From Actinostola sp. cb2023 (Eukaryota; Cnidaria; Anthozoa; Actiniaria; Actinostolidae), in NCBI GenBank assembly GCA_033675265.1, contig JAUJYZ010001448.1:495001-559000 (forward strand): a stretch of 64,000 nt of DNA. The letters run 5' to 3'. Made by a program: the position numbers and the translations under genes. Shown piece by piece: positions 14,471 to 26,854 of this stretch (the stretch's first letter is position 1; each line of letters starts with the position of its first letter). A model generated the notes under the pieces. That model was given only the letters and a program-made list of their open reading frames with translations. It did no database searches and was not told the DNA's origin.

Positions 14471-14710
14471 GTTGTGTGGTTTACCTTTTAATTTGGAGCG
14501 TTGAAAGTGAAACTTTTTATAAGCGCACTGAGATTTTACGCTTGATGACTGACTAACAGTGAAACGTTTATACCGAGATTTTACACATGAACATTTGTGG
14601 CGATTAATTAATTAGCCCAAGCCACAAGGCTAGAACCATAATACGAATTTAAAGGAGCTTATAAATGGTTCTTTGAGTCACTATTCTTTGAGTGCTATTT
14701 TATATTTTAG

Positions 14711-14788
14711 ACGTACTATAGCATCCATTAGTATACGTAGTACTATAGCATCCATCCATTAGTATACGTAGTACTATAGCATCCATTC
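14711..14788. repeat. Short tandem repeat of 27-31 bp, three copies
   Basis: GTACTATAGCATCCATT and AGTATACGTA alternate three times; the second copy has an extra CATC. The surrounding 14,471-15,180 shows nothing else that I recognise. Confidence 0.85.
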
Positions 14789-15183
14789 TAAAGCATTACC
14801 TTTGGCTGCTATTTCAATTCTGTTTTACGAAGAATCCACCCAACTTTTCGATCCGCACCATCACAATGTAAAGTTCTATCAGAAATGCCGACAAGTGAAA
14901 TATTGACATCATTTGAATAAGGTCGCCGTCAACACGTCACGAGCAAGCGTCATCAAAAATGTTTCACCATTTGAGGTATTGCTTGATAACCAGGCCTTAA
15001 AGTGTACTATGATAACATTTTGCGAAGTTGATGTTTTTGCATTTTTAGTATCCTGGTAGTATGTTTATTAACATATCCAAACCGTTTTTCGTTACGATAA
15101 AAAGAACTTCCACAAAATGAGCTTCTTTTGTACAATTTTCGAGCCCGCCATTATTCAAACTGGTTCCTGGCCGGTGACTAATT

Positions 15184-15213
15184 ACTCGTGCCCAGGCCGA
15201 AGGCCGCACGAGT
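15184..15213. repeat. Hairpin with ACTCGTGC arms
   Basis: ACTCGTGC and GCACGAGT flank an inner stem GGCC-GAA-GGCC. The flanks TAATT and TTATAA suggest a very short palindromic transposon tip, but this is not proven. Confidence 0.6.
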
Positions 15214-16216
15214 TATAAAACCCAACGCGAATTTTTTTCGTTTTTTGGGGCGTCAGAAAATCGCAAAGTTGTGCAATATCCGGTCACATGCTATCGAGAC
15301 CAAATATAAATAGGGGAGAGGGTTGCGGATCAGCGAAGGGGGAGTGCAAGGGGAGAAGGTTTGCAACGCCTAGTACCGGGGCCTAGTATCTCCATCAATT
15401 ATATCTGTATTGGAACCATTTATATACAAACATTGATCTCTCTCCCAATCGATGTGGGACATTGTCAAATTCAAAACCGTCACTAAAAATAAAGTCAAAA
15501 TCAAATCAAATCAGATTACAGGGCAAATGGGATGTATTTACACAATGATATTGTCAAAGGTGGTGTGTGTCTAGCGGCGTCAGAGCGAAAGCATGGGGTC
15601 TTGTACTACTGAATTGTCTCGCACATGCGCAATGTGTTATATAGGCGTCGTGATTCCCGATCTAAAAGCGACTAAATTAAATGTGTTGGCCAAATGAAGG
15701 ATAAAAAGACGAGGTATAAAGCAACAAGTCAGAGCCCAGGCATCCACCACGGCTTAGATATTGCACACAAATCCTAACTTCGGCCTTCATCGGTCGCTGT
15801 ACAGCGCTCGTCAACACATCAAAATTCACAAGACAACTCGGACCCATCATCGAATAAATACAACTCAAAACCTCAAGAAAACTACACAGGGGACTTCAAC
15901 AACTATTATTCTTTATTTCTAGTATTTTTTAGGGAATGATATAGAAAAATAATGCTTTTGAGAAACAAACAAACTCATACTCAAAACTATAAAATGACCG
16001 GTTGAACCACACCACGTGAAATTTTCGAATCGCTCAAAACCACTCAAAAACACAATTTCTTGCTCAGATTTCTACATCAACATGTTCTTTAATTTTCAGA
16101 CTACTGTTGTGAAGACATTTTTGAGAATCTCATACCCTCTGAAGGCTTTCTAAGAGCTCATTCCTGATCCAACCGAACGAAAATCCAAAGACGTCATGAT
16201 CCACTGATTTCTACGT
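15214..16216. other. AT-rich stretch with no recognised gene
   Basis: Open frames here are short and show no known domain. I see no tandem repeat and no matching inverted ends. Confidence 0.5.
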
Positions 16217-16246
16217 TTGGGCTACCTGTAACCACAGGAAGCCCAA
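16217..16246. repeat. Hairpin of the GGGCTTCCTGTG class
   Basis: TTGGGCTACCTGT pairs with ACAGGAAGCCCAA across a short loop. The same GGGCTTCCTGTG-type end recurs at about 29,718, 37,991, 38,163, 40,070, 40,210, 45,713 and 51,113, so it is a common short palindromic repeat of this genome. Confidence 0.7.
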
Positions 16247-16751
16247 TTATACAACTGACACACACGAACATTCAGTGAAAAGAAAATCCTTATCGTCCAA
16301 GAAGATAAGCACACGAATAGCTGGGACGTCTATGTGTTCTACTAGAAAGGAAACCACAAGCTTATATTTATGGTATTTTATATTTCGAAGTCTAAATGAA
16401 AAATCGACCGACAACAACTATCAATCATTGAACTTTACTCGTTGAATACATTTTTATATAAACTTACCAAGATAATGGTCTCTTGATTTTACTTTTAAAA
16501 TGTTCAAATATTTTCACTCTAAGAGCGAAATATAAAACATACGGCATTGATCACGAAAGATAACTGCGACTCATGTGCTGGTTCCAGGTAGAAAAGGGAA
16601 GCTTTCAAGCAAAAATCAAACTCGTATACAAACTTCGAAATCCACACTTCCACAGGGATCCCAATTCTTGAAGCATGTCAGTACATGTAGCTCATTCTCA
16701 ACAGGGCACGAGTGTACATTGCCCATAGCAATGTCTAGTTGTAAAATAGAA

Positions 16752-16930
16752 GTGACGTCAGTTTCTCAACATCGTTCGTTGCAAGTTCGTCACATGGCTA
16801 ATTTACATGCATCAGCACTGCGATTTTTTGGCGATTCAAGACACTGTTTCATGTTCAAATCATAATTAAACTAAAAATACAGTGCAGCAAGCCGTGTAGC
16901 GAAGCGTTCACATTGAGAAACTGACGTCAC
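16752..16930. mobile_element. 179-bp inverted-repeat element (MITE candidate)
   Basis: The 18-bp arms GTGACGTCAGTTTCTCAA and TTGAGAAACTGACGTCAC are perfect. Weaker complementarity continues outward (AATAGAA against a complement in TCTATTATAG), so the true ends may lie 15-20 bp farther out. The open frame of 96 codons across it has no recognisable domain and is not counted as a gene. Confidence 0.65.
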
Positions 16931-17029
16931 AGTCTATTATAGAAGGACTAACAACGATTAACAACAATTCGACCAATAATGCTTTCTTCCCTCACTTGGA
17001 ATCAATACTACTTTTACTAATTGATTCAG

Positions 17030-17172
17030 TTCAAGGCCCGCAGTAAACGACATTATTGGTTATCAGGGTCACAGGGGTTTCAGCTCTGCTGTTATGTGCT
17101 TCATCCTCTTAAAATAAAGTTAGTATTATTATTATATTATATTATATTATATTATATTATTATTATTAATAA
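17030..17172 (+). mobile_element. LINE 3' end with (ATT/ATATT)n tail
   Basis: The string ATCAGGGTCACAGGGGTTTC, then CTTCATCCTCTTAAAATAAAG, then ATT/ATATT repeats has the layout of a 5'-truncated non-LTR retrotransposon 3' end: an AATAAAG signal followed by a microsatellite (from about 17,113). No attached reverse transcriptase is visible. Confidence 0.5.
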
Positions 17173-17310
17173 CAATAGAGTTGATGTTCTTGGGTGTAAA
17201 TATGTTTTGGGCACTTCTCAGAGCTCATTTTAACCCTCGCCCCTATTAGCCATTACCTAAACGAGCAGGGGACTGGGAACGAGTTTATTACTGATGCAAT
17301 TACGAAATTA

Positions 17311-17482
17311 ACCAGTGGTCAATCGTACCAGTGGTCAATCGTACCAGTGGTCAATCGTACCAGTGGTCAATCGTACCAGTGGTCAATCGTACCAGTGGTC
17401 AATCGTACCAGTGGTCAATCGTACCAGTGGTCAATCGTACCAGTGGTCAATCGTACCAGTGGTCAATCGTACCAGTGGTTAA
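17311..17482. repeat. 16-bp minisatellite (ACCAGTGGTCAATCGT)n
   Basis: About ten and a half near-perfect copies. The flanks are themselves roughly inverted: CGAAATTAACC on the left and GGTTAATTTACG on the right, so the array sits at the centre of a small palindrome. Just left, at about 17,266-17,283, GGGGACTGGGAACGAG resembles the element end found at 19.8, 26.3, 52.9 and 59.2 kb. Confidence 0.95.
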
Positions 17483-17512
17483 TTTACGAACTCTTAATTG
17501 ATCAAGTGAAGA

Positions 17513-17595
17513 CAAGAGAAAATGAGGTAAGAGAAGGAATCCCTGGTACCCCATCATGTGCTCCGTTAATTCTATTTTTAGAACTCGATCTATTT
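17513..17595 (+). repeat. Left member of a 2-kb-spaced inverted repeat pair
   Basis: CAAGAGAAAATGAGGTAAGA, then CATCATGTGCTCCGTTAATT and TCTATTTTTAGAA occur here and in reverse complement at 19,397-19,491, with a small indel between the blocks. They may be the ends of one roughly 2-kb element or two solo copies; I find no target duplication. Confidence 0.7.
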
Positions 17596-19396
17596 TTAGC
17601 TTTAGTTACCATGCCCGCGCAACCAAAATACTCAACCTTACCTTGGTTTTTCCTTTCAAAAACTTTATATTTTTTGTCATTAAGAAGAAAAGCGAAAGAC
17701 TACACAGCTTCTGCTCCAAGATAACAAAGCAGTGGTCGTACGCATATCAAACTTATGTTATACAAAAGGTCATTGTTTCGCAAATGCTAATGAGGCGACG
17801 GCGGTCTATCAATAAAAACAGCATGATTTTGGTACATTTTTGCTTTTTACTGCATTGTTAAAATACAAATCAAAAACCTACCAACAGAATATAAAAGACG
17901 AATATGTAAGGAATGAATAAGCTAGCAATTCAAGCAAAAATAAATATATTTGACTGTGTCATTTTCCGTTTCTTCAAAGTCAACGAACTGAAATCTCTGA
18001 AGAGACATAGGAGAGCGTGACATACGCTACACACAAAAACCCTCTGAATTCCTTGAGAATTGTGTCAATCAAAAACCTACCGCCAGATTCTAATGCTCTG
18101 TAATTATACGCGCATTTTGATATAAAATACATGTATATTGAACTTAATTAAGCTGTGTCAAAATGAAATCTAAAACAATTTGTTTGGTAATTATGAACAT
18201 CATATTGGTGCTCTGTATCCCGGTCTGTATGTAGAAGCTACATAGGCGAATTCGCAAATAAATTATGGCTCGGAAAGGACGTTTTTTGAAGGCAATTTCC
18301 AATAATAATAATAATAATTACTTTATTTATATATATTTATATACGAGATATTTATTTATATTTATTTATATATTTACACACGAGATCGTAAGTTCGAATT
18401 TGTGATATATTTTCCCGTTGAGGAAACATATGCAGCTTTTCCATCCTCTCTTATATTTTAGCTACCTGATTTACACATTGTCAAAGGAAAAAAGTTGAAT
18501 TCAGAAATGATAAACCAGTCACGTACGAATCTGCTTTATTTAGCGGTCATAGTGAACAAATTGCTGGATCAATCGGGCCTCAAACGTGCTTTAGTATGTT
18601 AACAAAAAATGTTGTCCGCGTGATACTGGATCCCAACAGGAGCAAATGTTCAATGATGCAGGACATAAGTTTGATATGTTTCTACGATGTTTTAATACGT
18701 GCAAAGTCTGTAAACGACCGCCTGAATAAAAATACAAAACTGAGCGAAACAAACATCGTCAACTCTCGGCTGAGAAATGCCATAATTTAATTCTCTAAGA
18801 CTCATTGAAGGATTTTACGAATACTCAGGCGAATTGAGCAAAATTAAGGTGCTACAATTATAAACTACACAACGGTCAAAGCAATCACGAAAACAAACTA
18901 TATTGTTAATGTGGTCTTACCGGCACTTGTATTCAACAATTACGAAGTCCAAGCGTTATTCTCAGGTTGGAAAACACGAAAGAAACTTTACAAAAGCCAA
19001 CATCACCAAAACCTTGAAGCACCAGCCATATTGTGGTCATGAAAATTTAATTCAAGAACAAGCATCCCCATCTGCAGTCCTACAAGACGGCTACAACAAA
19101 ACGATTCCTTGCACTTATCCGGTTTTCTCTGTCGAAGCACATGGCAAAATGAAGCCGTTTTCCTCTATTTAGAATCGTCTCAAGTGTCCCAAATTCACAA
19201 TAATTTCAGTCAAATCCAAAAAGGATAATTTGGTAAAATCCTTTATTGAATTTTCGAAGTAAAAATTTGTAAAATGTTCGAGAAAGTTGAGAAGATTTTC
19301 TTCGCTCACTTCACTCAATTTTGACTTTTCATAGCCGTGCGTAACGGCCTGCGCAACCTCGCCTTATATGAACTGACCAATCACGTTCCGTTCCCA
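17596..19396. other. Interior between the inverted pair, no gene recognised
   Basis: AT-rich with a low-complexity TTTATATATTTATA stretch near 18,300-18,380. Open frames at 18,596-18,790 and 18,903-19,172 have no domain or motif that I can name and no supporting context, so I do not call them genes. Confidence 0.45.
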
Positions 19397-19491
19397 AAAT
19401 AGATTGAGCATTCTAAAAATAGAATTAACGGAGCACATGATGGGTCAAGAGCCCAATACGGGAGATTCCTTCTCTTACCTCATTTTCTCTT
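19397..19491 (-). repeat. Right member of the inverted pair
   Basis: Reverse complement of the blocks at 17,513-17,595, with the middle segment replaced by a 10-15 bp longer sequence. Confidence 0.7.
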
Positions 19492-19817
19492 GGTGAAGAA
19501 CAATGTTTTTTTCCCCACGAAATCTGTCATTTAAAATATCGTCAGGCTGTAGCGAGAGTAAGAGTATTCGCACATAGACTACCAGTTGAATCTGGCCGCT
19601 ATAACCAAAAAAATCCCTTGCGATGTTATTATTATAACGAAAGTGTAATTTATGTCATTCGAATGGAATCGGTGATGAATGTCTTTCTTCAATGAAAAGT
19701 TTTGTGGAGCTTAGATATGATTTTATGGTTTGTAACTCGCTCCCGGGCAAGGTAGGCTTCTCAACCGAGTGTTATTGTTTTGATTTTAATGCGCATGCGT
19801 GAGGCTTGACACTGTCC

Positions 19818-19826
19818 CTTTAATAT
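19818..19826. repeat. Target-site duplication CTTTAATAT, left copy
   Basis: Nine bases immediately outside the left terminal inverted repeat, identical to 26,316-26,324. Confidence 0.85.
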
Positions 19827-21489
19827 CAATCTCGTCCCCAGAGCCGTTATTTCTTACTGCGCATGCTCGACGAAAGAACTTGGCTCTGGAAAAGTCCAAT
19901 ATTTCATGCTTTGTGATTGGTTCTTATGAATACAAAGAAAGAAACCGGAAATGAATTGATATTCCTGCAAAACAAACAGATTGTCATGCTTCTTCTTCCG
20001 ACTAAAATTGAAAATAAAGAGAATTCATGTGACCTGAGGTGGATCAAGGTCCGTTTGGATAGACCGGAGGAACGAGGGAGATTCAGAAGGACGCGATACG
20101 CGGTGAGAGTATCGAACTCAAAGACAACCACACAGGACGAAGGCTAGGACAGAACTGGTTTATTCAAAGCAAAGATTCGCTTACATAACAATTACGATGA
20201 ATACTTTAAAGGGGGACTTCAACCGAAAAATGAATCTTTTGAAAGCAAACGGAATAAACAGTTGAAAGTGTGCTAAATATCACTTCGTTGTTGATTTTTC
20301 TCAAAAACGTTTTTAAAGTACGAAAATTTAAGGCTAAAGTTTCCGTTCAGCAATCGGGAAAGTCCGGGATGCACTCGGAAATTGGTCGGAATGACGTCAC
20401 AACAGGGAGTCACTTTCGCGGGACCCCATGTCTGTTCAGTGTTGTGAGTTGTTATCTCCTTCTTTATTCGTTTCTCTGCTCTAAATGCCAACTTTTTGCA
20501 CAGTTTCTGGAAGCGAAGAGACCTGAATTTGTTTCTGAAAGAAGCTGAAGACGAAAATTGATTATTTTTGTATTGAAAACATTGATCATGGCCGATTAGT
20601 GTGGGTTCGATTTTTAAGACGAACAAAAACCGCTCAAATAGGGACTGGCACTTGAAGATTTATCTATTAAAATGATCGTTCAGCGTTTATAAAGAGAGAA
20701 AGACGTCGGGTATGTTTGCACTTCAATCTTCATTTACTGATTTAGCTAAGCCTACGGCTTCGATTCAGTTTTTTAATACTTCTAGCAGTTCTAGTTGTGT
20801 TATATTTTTGCAATGAAGATTGGAATTTAAGAACTTTAAAAGTTATTAAGCTTACTTACCAGCCTGAGCAAATGTACTTTTGTTACTGTTGTTATTGACT
20901 TTATTTTATACTACTCTGTCTAGCTTTGGCTTTATCACATAATGTAAATACGTGTGTGCTCAATGACAATAAATTGAAAGCAATTCAGTTGCATGATTAT
21001 ATAAAGAGGCTAATTATTTCATTGTCATGACTGACATTAACCATTCTCTTCTCCTTGTCCTCCAACTAGAGCTGACTCATCATGCTGGAACCTTTAGAAA
21101 ATTTAGTTTTTCCTACTGAGCGAGATTGTTGTGTTGTTGTAAGCCTATAGAGATGGTGATTATCTGATAGTATAGTCCACAGGCTGGATGTCATAGTGCC
21201 AAGTTTGGGCTGTATGTATTTATACTGTAGTGACACGGCTTAAAAACCGCTGATTGGTTAATATTTTTTCGCTTTGAGAGTGCGCAATAAAGGATACCGC
21301 TTAATTTAGCGCGGGCTCATTCAAAATGGCGGTCGAAGAGTCATGTTCGTGACGAACTGTAGTATCACTGAAACCGAAGCTAAATTGACATTCACCTAAA
21401 TCCTAAATTGTCATTCACCTACATTCTGTATTCCAGGTTTGTTTCATTAACAGCTTTTTGTACTATTCATCTGTAGTAGTTTTTGTCAG

Positions 21490-21906
21490 TAGCTAAAACC
21501 CAGGGGCAGGGGTACTTGTGGGATCGGGTACGTTTTGGTCTGGTATAGGGTATGGTTTCCACAATAACGCCACTATCAGTTTACATATCCCTTTAGCACG
21601 CTTTCAATCTGGGATAAGGTATACATTTTTAAGCTTTAGTCTGGGATAGGGTGTACATTTTTAGCTTTAGTCTGGGATAGGGTGTACATTTTTAAGCTTT
21701 AGTCTGGGATAGGGTGTACATTTTTAAGCTTTAGTCTGGGATAGGGTGTACATTTTTAAGCTTTAGTCTGGAATTGGGTATGGAAAATCAAAATTTTAGG
21801 TCTGGGATAGGGTCAGGGTTTTGAGGTGTCCGCGGCACACCCTTACCCAAAAATACCCTTAGTGCCCCCCCCCCCCAGGTGGCCCGTCCCCCCCCCCCCC
21901 CCCCCA
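21490..21906. repeat. Dispersed GGGTATGG repeat with 32-bp tandem units and poly-C
   Basis: A cnidarian-type repeat (GGGGTACTTGTGGGATCGGG, TATAGGGTATGG) contains five to six 32-bp units CTGGGATAGGGTGTACATTT plus TTAAGCTTTAGT (21,608-21,790). It ends in CGCGGCACACCCTTACCC and two long C runs (about 21,868-21,906), which are probably variable in length and unreliable in assembly. Confidence 0.8.
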
Positions 21907-22137
21907 GGTTAGTACACCATTTTAATTGGTACATGTGTGTGTGCCACCCTCACAGCGCTGAAACATCAAACTTACAAGGTAACAAATAATGTTGGCAATG
22001 TACACTGAAACAAGGTGATAAGCTAGTAAACAGGGTATGAAAATTGATGCATTGAAACATTGTCAGAGTTCAGGCTCAGTGACACACCTCCACCCGACCC
22101 CCACCCTTTCAGCGCGAAACGCAAATGGTTAATGTAT

Positions 22138-22275
22138 GACCACCTAAATGTATTTGCATACTTTCGTCTCGGCCATTGTCCAATCAGCTTTGCAGGATTG
22201 TCTTATCTTATCTCTGATCTAACCACTAATTGGAGGATGGCGAGACAAAAGTATGTGAATACATTAAAGGCGGTC
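22138..22275. mobile_element. 138-bp palindromic MITE
   Basis: The arms are GACCACCTAAATGTATTTGC and, at the right end, the imperfect complement ending ACATTAAAGGCGGTC; the inner parts TACTTTCGTCTCG and CGAGACAAAAGTA also pair. The arms are about 39 bp and imperfect. It is nested in the 6.5-kb element. Confidence 0.7.
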
Positions 22276-23113
22276 CTAGTCGAGAGCTTCACGCTGTAAT
22301 AATTAATTAATTATGATGATGATCAGGGGCTCTAAAACCTTACACCACCCTAGTGCATTATACGACATGGCCCAGTGAGAAATAATAATAATGTGTGGTG
22401 CAAAACCAATAATAATAGCTTATTTATGGTACCCAGGGGTAACAACAGGCATATTTATTTATGTTCATACAATGTATGATGACTTGTACATTCACCATAC
22501 GACAATGTACATAGGCATGACATACTTAGCCTTTTCTTATTTTGTGTAGCTATAAATAAGAGACCATTATTTTGTGCTTTGTAGTAATTTGAGTATGTAT
22601 AAAAGGTAGTTTACTAGTCAGACTAGTTGCAATCACTTCCCTATCATTAATGTTAATCATATTGAACCAGCATGACAGCTGAAACTATGCTAATTAATTT
22701 TGATAGCATGTGACATATATTACACATTGCAGAATAATGGTTGTCTGTTATTGATCATATTCTTGAGGGAGGGAGGCCAGGGAGGGGAGGGGGACGTTTA
22801 GGAAACGATATATATTAAAATTACTTCCCATCTTAGTATCGGGTAGTATTTGTTTCCATAGAAAGTACAACTAAACCATCGCACACAATTCGATGTCATA
22901 TCCGGGATATTAGCTAATTAGCATCTAGTTTTCAGTCTACCGTATCGAATTTTGACCTCCCGGTCAGGCCAAATTTACAGTAAATTCGCTAAAGTCCTCA
23001 GTTTTGTAGAGACATGATGTAAATACGAAACACTTAGGAAGCATTTGTACATCGGGAAATAACGGTTCAATGAATAACGTTTCTTGACTTACATTTATTT
23101 TCACAACAAGTAG

Positions 23114-23836
23114 CAGGGGCGTAGCGTGCATATACGCCCGTACGCACGTGCGTACAATTTAAAATCCTTAATATATGTATATATTATAAAAAACATAAAA
23201 ATATTGAAAATAAAATGAAATCTAGGACAAAATCTTAACAGCTCACGGCAGATTACTTGCTGGAAACTACTCACAGAAGGCAGGAAAATGCTATTTTGGA
23301 GACCCTATACCTCAAAAAAGTTTCGGGGAGCATACCCCCGCATCCTCCTACGAGCTCGCACCTTCGCCGCTCGTCAGATTGTGTCCCCCAATACATTTCC
23401 CCTTTCAGTCAGTCATTGTAGGCATGTATAATGATGATTGTAGTTAGTACAGTCTCAAACAAAATAAATACCAAAAAACTGGCTTCGCCTCGGGTTATTA
23501 TATCGCTATATATAACGGTAGCGGTATATATAACCTGTTTACATAAATCCTTTAACCAATACTCATAAATCATTTACACAACCTTTACATAAATCCTTTT
23601 CTGAATCCTTTATATAACCTTTACATAAATCCCCCCATAAAACTGAGTGATAAATGCATTTTACTATGTATTTATGTAGCGAGAAAGTCCGCTGGAAAAC
23701 GAAGAAAATGGTATTTCCAAGGCTCTAGATTTCTAAATTTTCAGGGGGGGCATGCCCCCTCACCCCCCTAGAAGCTCACGCCTTCGGCGCTCGTTGCTAT
23801 GTGCGTACATTGCAAAAAAAACACGCTACGCCCCTG
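23114..23836. mobile_element. 723-bp element with CAGGGGCGTAGCGTG ends
   Basis: Perfect 15-bp terminal inverted repeats CAGGGGCGTAGCGTG. AGTAG flanks both sides, a 5-bp duplication. The interior holds two diverged direct copies of a GC-rich piece (GGGGGCATGCCCCC..., GCTCGCACCTTCGCCGCTCG near 23,350 and GCTCACGCCTTCGGCGCTCG near 23,775). The ends resemble hAT-type elements, but those usually make 8-bp duplications, so the superfamily is uncertain. Confidence 0.7.
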
Positions 23837-26315
23837 AGTAGTGTTTATCAACCAGCTTTTCTCATGTGAACTCGTGCTAAAATGGCCTCCCGATGTATGG
23901 TAAATGTCAGCGTACGAAGTAAATCGTCTTCTTGTTGCTCGCCAGTGTCCATGAGAAAAATTTGTACATCGGGGATTTCTTGTATTTATATTGGTCTTTC
24001 TAATCCACAACTTGTTCTTGTGTTTATACAATTTCAAGAACCACCTTTTTGGAGTTGTTGACATTTGTCCGTAGTGCCATGACTCGAGGCAAATGCCGAT
24101 AAATCGCCAAGCTTTTCCTCGACAAAAACAGTAATTCTGGTAGCCATTTTGAAAACATTAGTACCCAAGCCTCTGTTCCACAGGGAAACCAATTCATCTG
24201 GTCCCTGACTCCCCTAGATGATCGATTAAGTTTGACTGAAAAAGGCTGAGAATTCAAGAGAATTGGCCGATTGGGGCCTGGGCCCAAATTTAAAATTTCT
24301 CGCGGGATCTTGCGAAAACTGCTTCGGAAAAATATATAAACACGGTGTTTGGGGAAAATAAATACAGGATTATTTTTCATAATGTTTATAAATTATTGGA
24401 ATGTTTTATTTTTGCCATTTAACCAAAACCACGATCATGACACGATTTCTTGGGCAATTGTGTGCGATGTGTATCATCTATACTTTTGGCTGAAGTCTAC
24501 CAAAAACAGTCACACAGTGGAAGCTGTTACATACATGTAGTCATGACAACCAACTTTTTCATACCAGAAAGTATAAAAAGAGTAAGTGATTTTAGAAAAG
24601 TACATAATAATAGACTATACTTTCAGTAGTTGACACCACTATAAAATTATCTAACAATATTATAGGGCATATCAATGTATGCAGTCCCTCATTTTGTACA
24701 TGTCAAAATCAAATTTAAATCAGTACTAAGCTTGTAAAATACATAAGCTTACATGTATAATAAATAGCAGGTATTTTATGCTCTCACCAAATAATGGTAA
24801 TGACTGTTGTTGTGATTTCACTCTCTATTTACAAAACAAATGTAATAATACAACAGAATATGTAATTAAACTTCTGGAGCATCTTAGAAAAATAATTAGA
24901 TTTAGCAACACAGGCATGCTGGAGAAACCTGGATGAGTAAGCTGGTGGATGGAGGAAATAGACTATAAAATCTAGGGATTCCACTCTACAGTATAATAAG
25001 CTTAATATAGTCTCACTCTCAGTCTCCATTACAATAAAGTATTGTTCAATTTCAAGCACATTTTCAACAAGTACAAAACAACGAACTATGTCAAATGATG
25101 TGAAACACATTTAAAAACGTTTATATCTATATAAAGCTTACTATTGAGTATTGTAAAATCCTAGACGATCTGCAGACTGCACTCGAATTCGAAAATTCAT
25201 TACAATCTGTGGCTCTTTTTCTGCCTCTCCATCATCGTCTTGGTGTCTATTTGGCTCATATTAGTATAGCTCTACACTTTACTGCACTAATTTTCTCCCT
25301 TCCGGCATCTAATTCCTCTTCAATAAAACATCTAGTAAAAGTTCTGACATCCGCTCCTGCTTGTCCGCCATTTTGTGTTCAAAGAATGACTCCCTGTTGT
25401 GACGTCACAACAGGGCGTCCTTCTTTCGGGATGTGTTCGGAGAATGTTCGGTTTTCTGTCTTTAACGCTAAATTTGAACGATTTCCCGAAAGTTTTGAGA
25501 AAAATCAACAACGAGGTGATATTTAGCACACTTTCAACTGTTTATTCCGTTTGCTTGATGAAATTGACATACTATATAAACAAGTAAACCATTGCACAAA
25601 ACTGACGATTGCAAAGACATTTCTTTTTCGACCTGGTGCCAATACGTAGGAAATCCATCCTGACACACCAAAAACCTAGTGCCTTTCGGTTTAGACTTGA
25701 ACAAGCTACATTGTATGTGAGCTTCAATAACCGATTTCAAATGTAAACTAGTTAATCTATAACTAAAACTTCACTTGGCTACAATAACGTGAACCCGATA
25801 TAAACAAACCAGTTCACGTATTAATTTATTACCTCATCAACTTTCCATTTAGAGATCGACATCCCTTTCTCTCTTAACTTATTTACTTGATCCACCATCA
25901 AGGAATTCAACAGAGAGACGATAAGCACAGTGCTTTTTTAGAGCCAGAGTCAGAGGATTTCATGTAATCATAAACGAGCGGCAAACGGCGAAACGGCGGC
26001 AAACATTGATAAATTAACGATTTGCCGTATTAAACCAGTGGGTAAAACTACTAAAGTATCATTGTTGAGTGTTACAATGTTCTTCATGGCGTCGTATTGC
26101 TTCGTTTTAAGATGAAAGCTTTCATCCAAACCCATTTTCTCGAGGGCAAACCGAACAGCTCCATCGAGAGTCCGCCATATTGTTTCCGGTAAGTCTCTTT
26201 TATGCGCATGTCACAAAATACCCAGATTCTGGGTTCCGGTCATTGGACTTTTCCAGAGCCAAGTTCTTTCGTCGAGCATGCGCAGTAAGAAATAACGGCT
26301 CTGGGGACGAGATTG

Positions 26316-26324
26316 CTTTAATAT
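26316..26324. repeat. Target-site duplication CTTTAATAT, right copy
   Basis: Nine bases immediately outside the right terminal inverted repeat, identical to 19,818-19,826. Confidence 0.85.
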
Positions 26325-26701
26325 ATAACATCTACCAGGTTACGACCACGCCCTCTTTGCGAGGCTACAATCACCTGCAGCACCAACATCTAATAGTTCT
26401 AAACCTTGCTCGGTTAATCTTGTAGCATTAACACCATTGGGTTTGTTCTTGTTACAGTATGCACTGTATTATTTCCCAGCTGGGCAAGAGGTTCGACCTG
26501 GGTTCAACTCAATGTCGCGCATTCTATTGGATAACATTCAACAATGGCTTCCTTCTGAATAGTCACTAATATTTTTGACATTTTATGCTTGGCAGTTCTT
26601 GGTCTGTTAGGATAATTTCCATTTATTATACACATACTGAGATTTACAGGCCAGAAAGCCACCAGATAAAAAACGTCCCTTCACATATAACAAGCCATCC
26701 T

Positions 26702-26796
26702 ATTGGTCATACGATTTCCCTCACTAGTGAAGAATATCGTATGACCAATCAGAATCCTGATACGACATTTTTCACTAGTGACAAAAATCGTATCAG
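26702..26796. repeat. Two adjacent hairpins, each centred on CACTAGTG
   Basis: Hairpin 1: ATTGGTCATACGAT (26,702-26,715) pairs with ATCGTATGACCAAT (26,736-26,749). Hairpin 2: CTGATACGA (26,757-26,765) pairs with TCGTATCAG (26,788-26,796). Both loops contain CACTAGTG. They lie 60-150 bp upstream of the recombinase relic start and could be the element's terminal or promoter region, or a separate palindromic repeat. Confidence 0.75.
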
Positions 26797-26854
26797 TTTA
26801 TTCCCGCCGTTTTGCCTTCGCCCTTCTCCGCAGTTTTGTTTGAAAATAGTAAAA

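Larger units (their letters stand above)
19827..26315. mobile_element. 6.5-kb Mutator-like TIR element, non-autonomous
   Basis: The left end is CAATCTCGTCCCCAGAGCC and the right end is its exact complement. The first 74 bp or so of the two ends match by eye. The element is bounded by an exact 9-bp direct duplication CTTTAATAT (19,818-19,826 and 26,316-26,324), the length typical of Mutator-like elements. A second pair of inverted homologous segments lies farther in (about 20,245-20,405 and 25,385-25,560, sharing CAAACGGAATAAACAGTTG and GACGTCACAACAGGGAGTC). The interior carries a 32-bp tandem repeat, a palindromic MITE and a CAGGGGCGTAGC-ended element. I find no transposase; the open frames are short shadows. 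A shorter relative with nearly the same ends is at 52.9 and 59.2 kb. Confidence 0.85.

Noticed and set aside
16575..16865. 96-codon frame as a gene
   Set aside because: It crosses an inverted-repeat element and contains no recognisable motif or splice context.
20270..20626. ORFs ending ...EKNQQRSDI / ...EKNQQRGDI at 20.3 and 25.5 kb as a protein family
   Set aside because: They are translations of the inverted subterminal repeats of the 6.5-kb element; similarity follows from DNA homology.
26460..26500. tRNA or tRNA-derived SINE (GAGGTTCGACCTGG looks like a B box)
   Set aside because: No A box at the right distance and no cloverleaf can be drawn.
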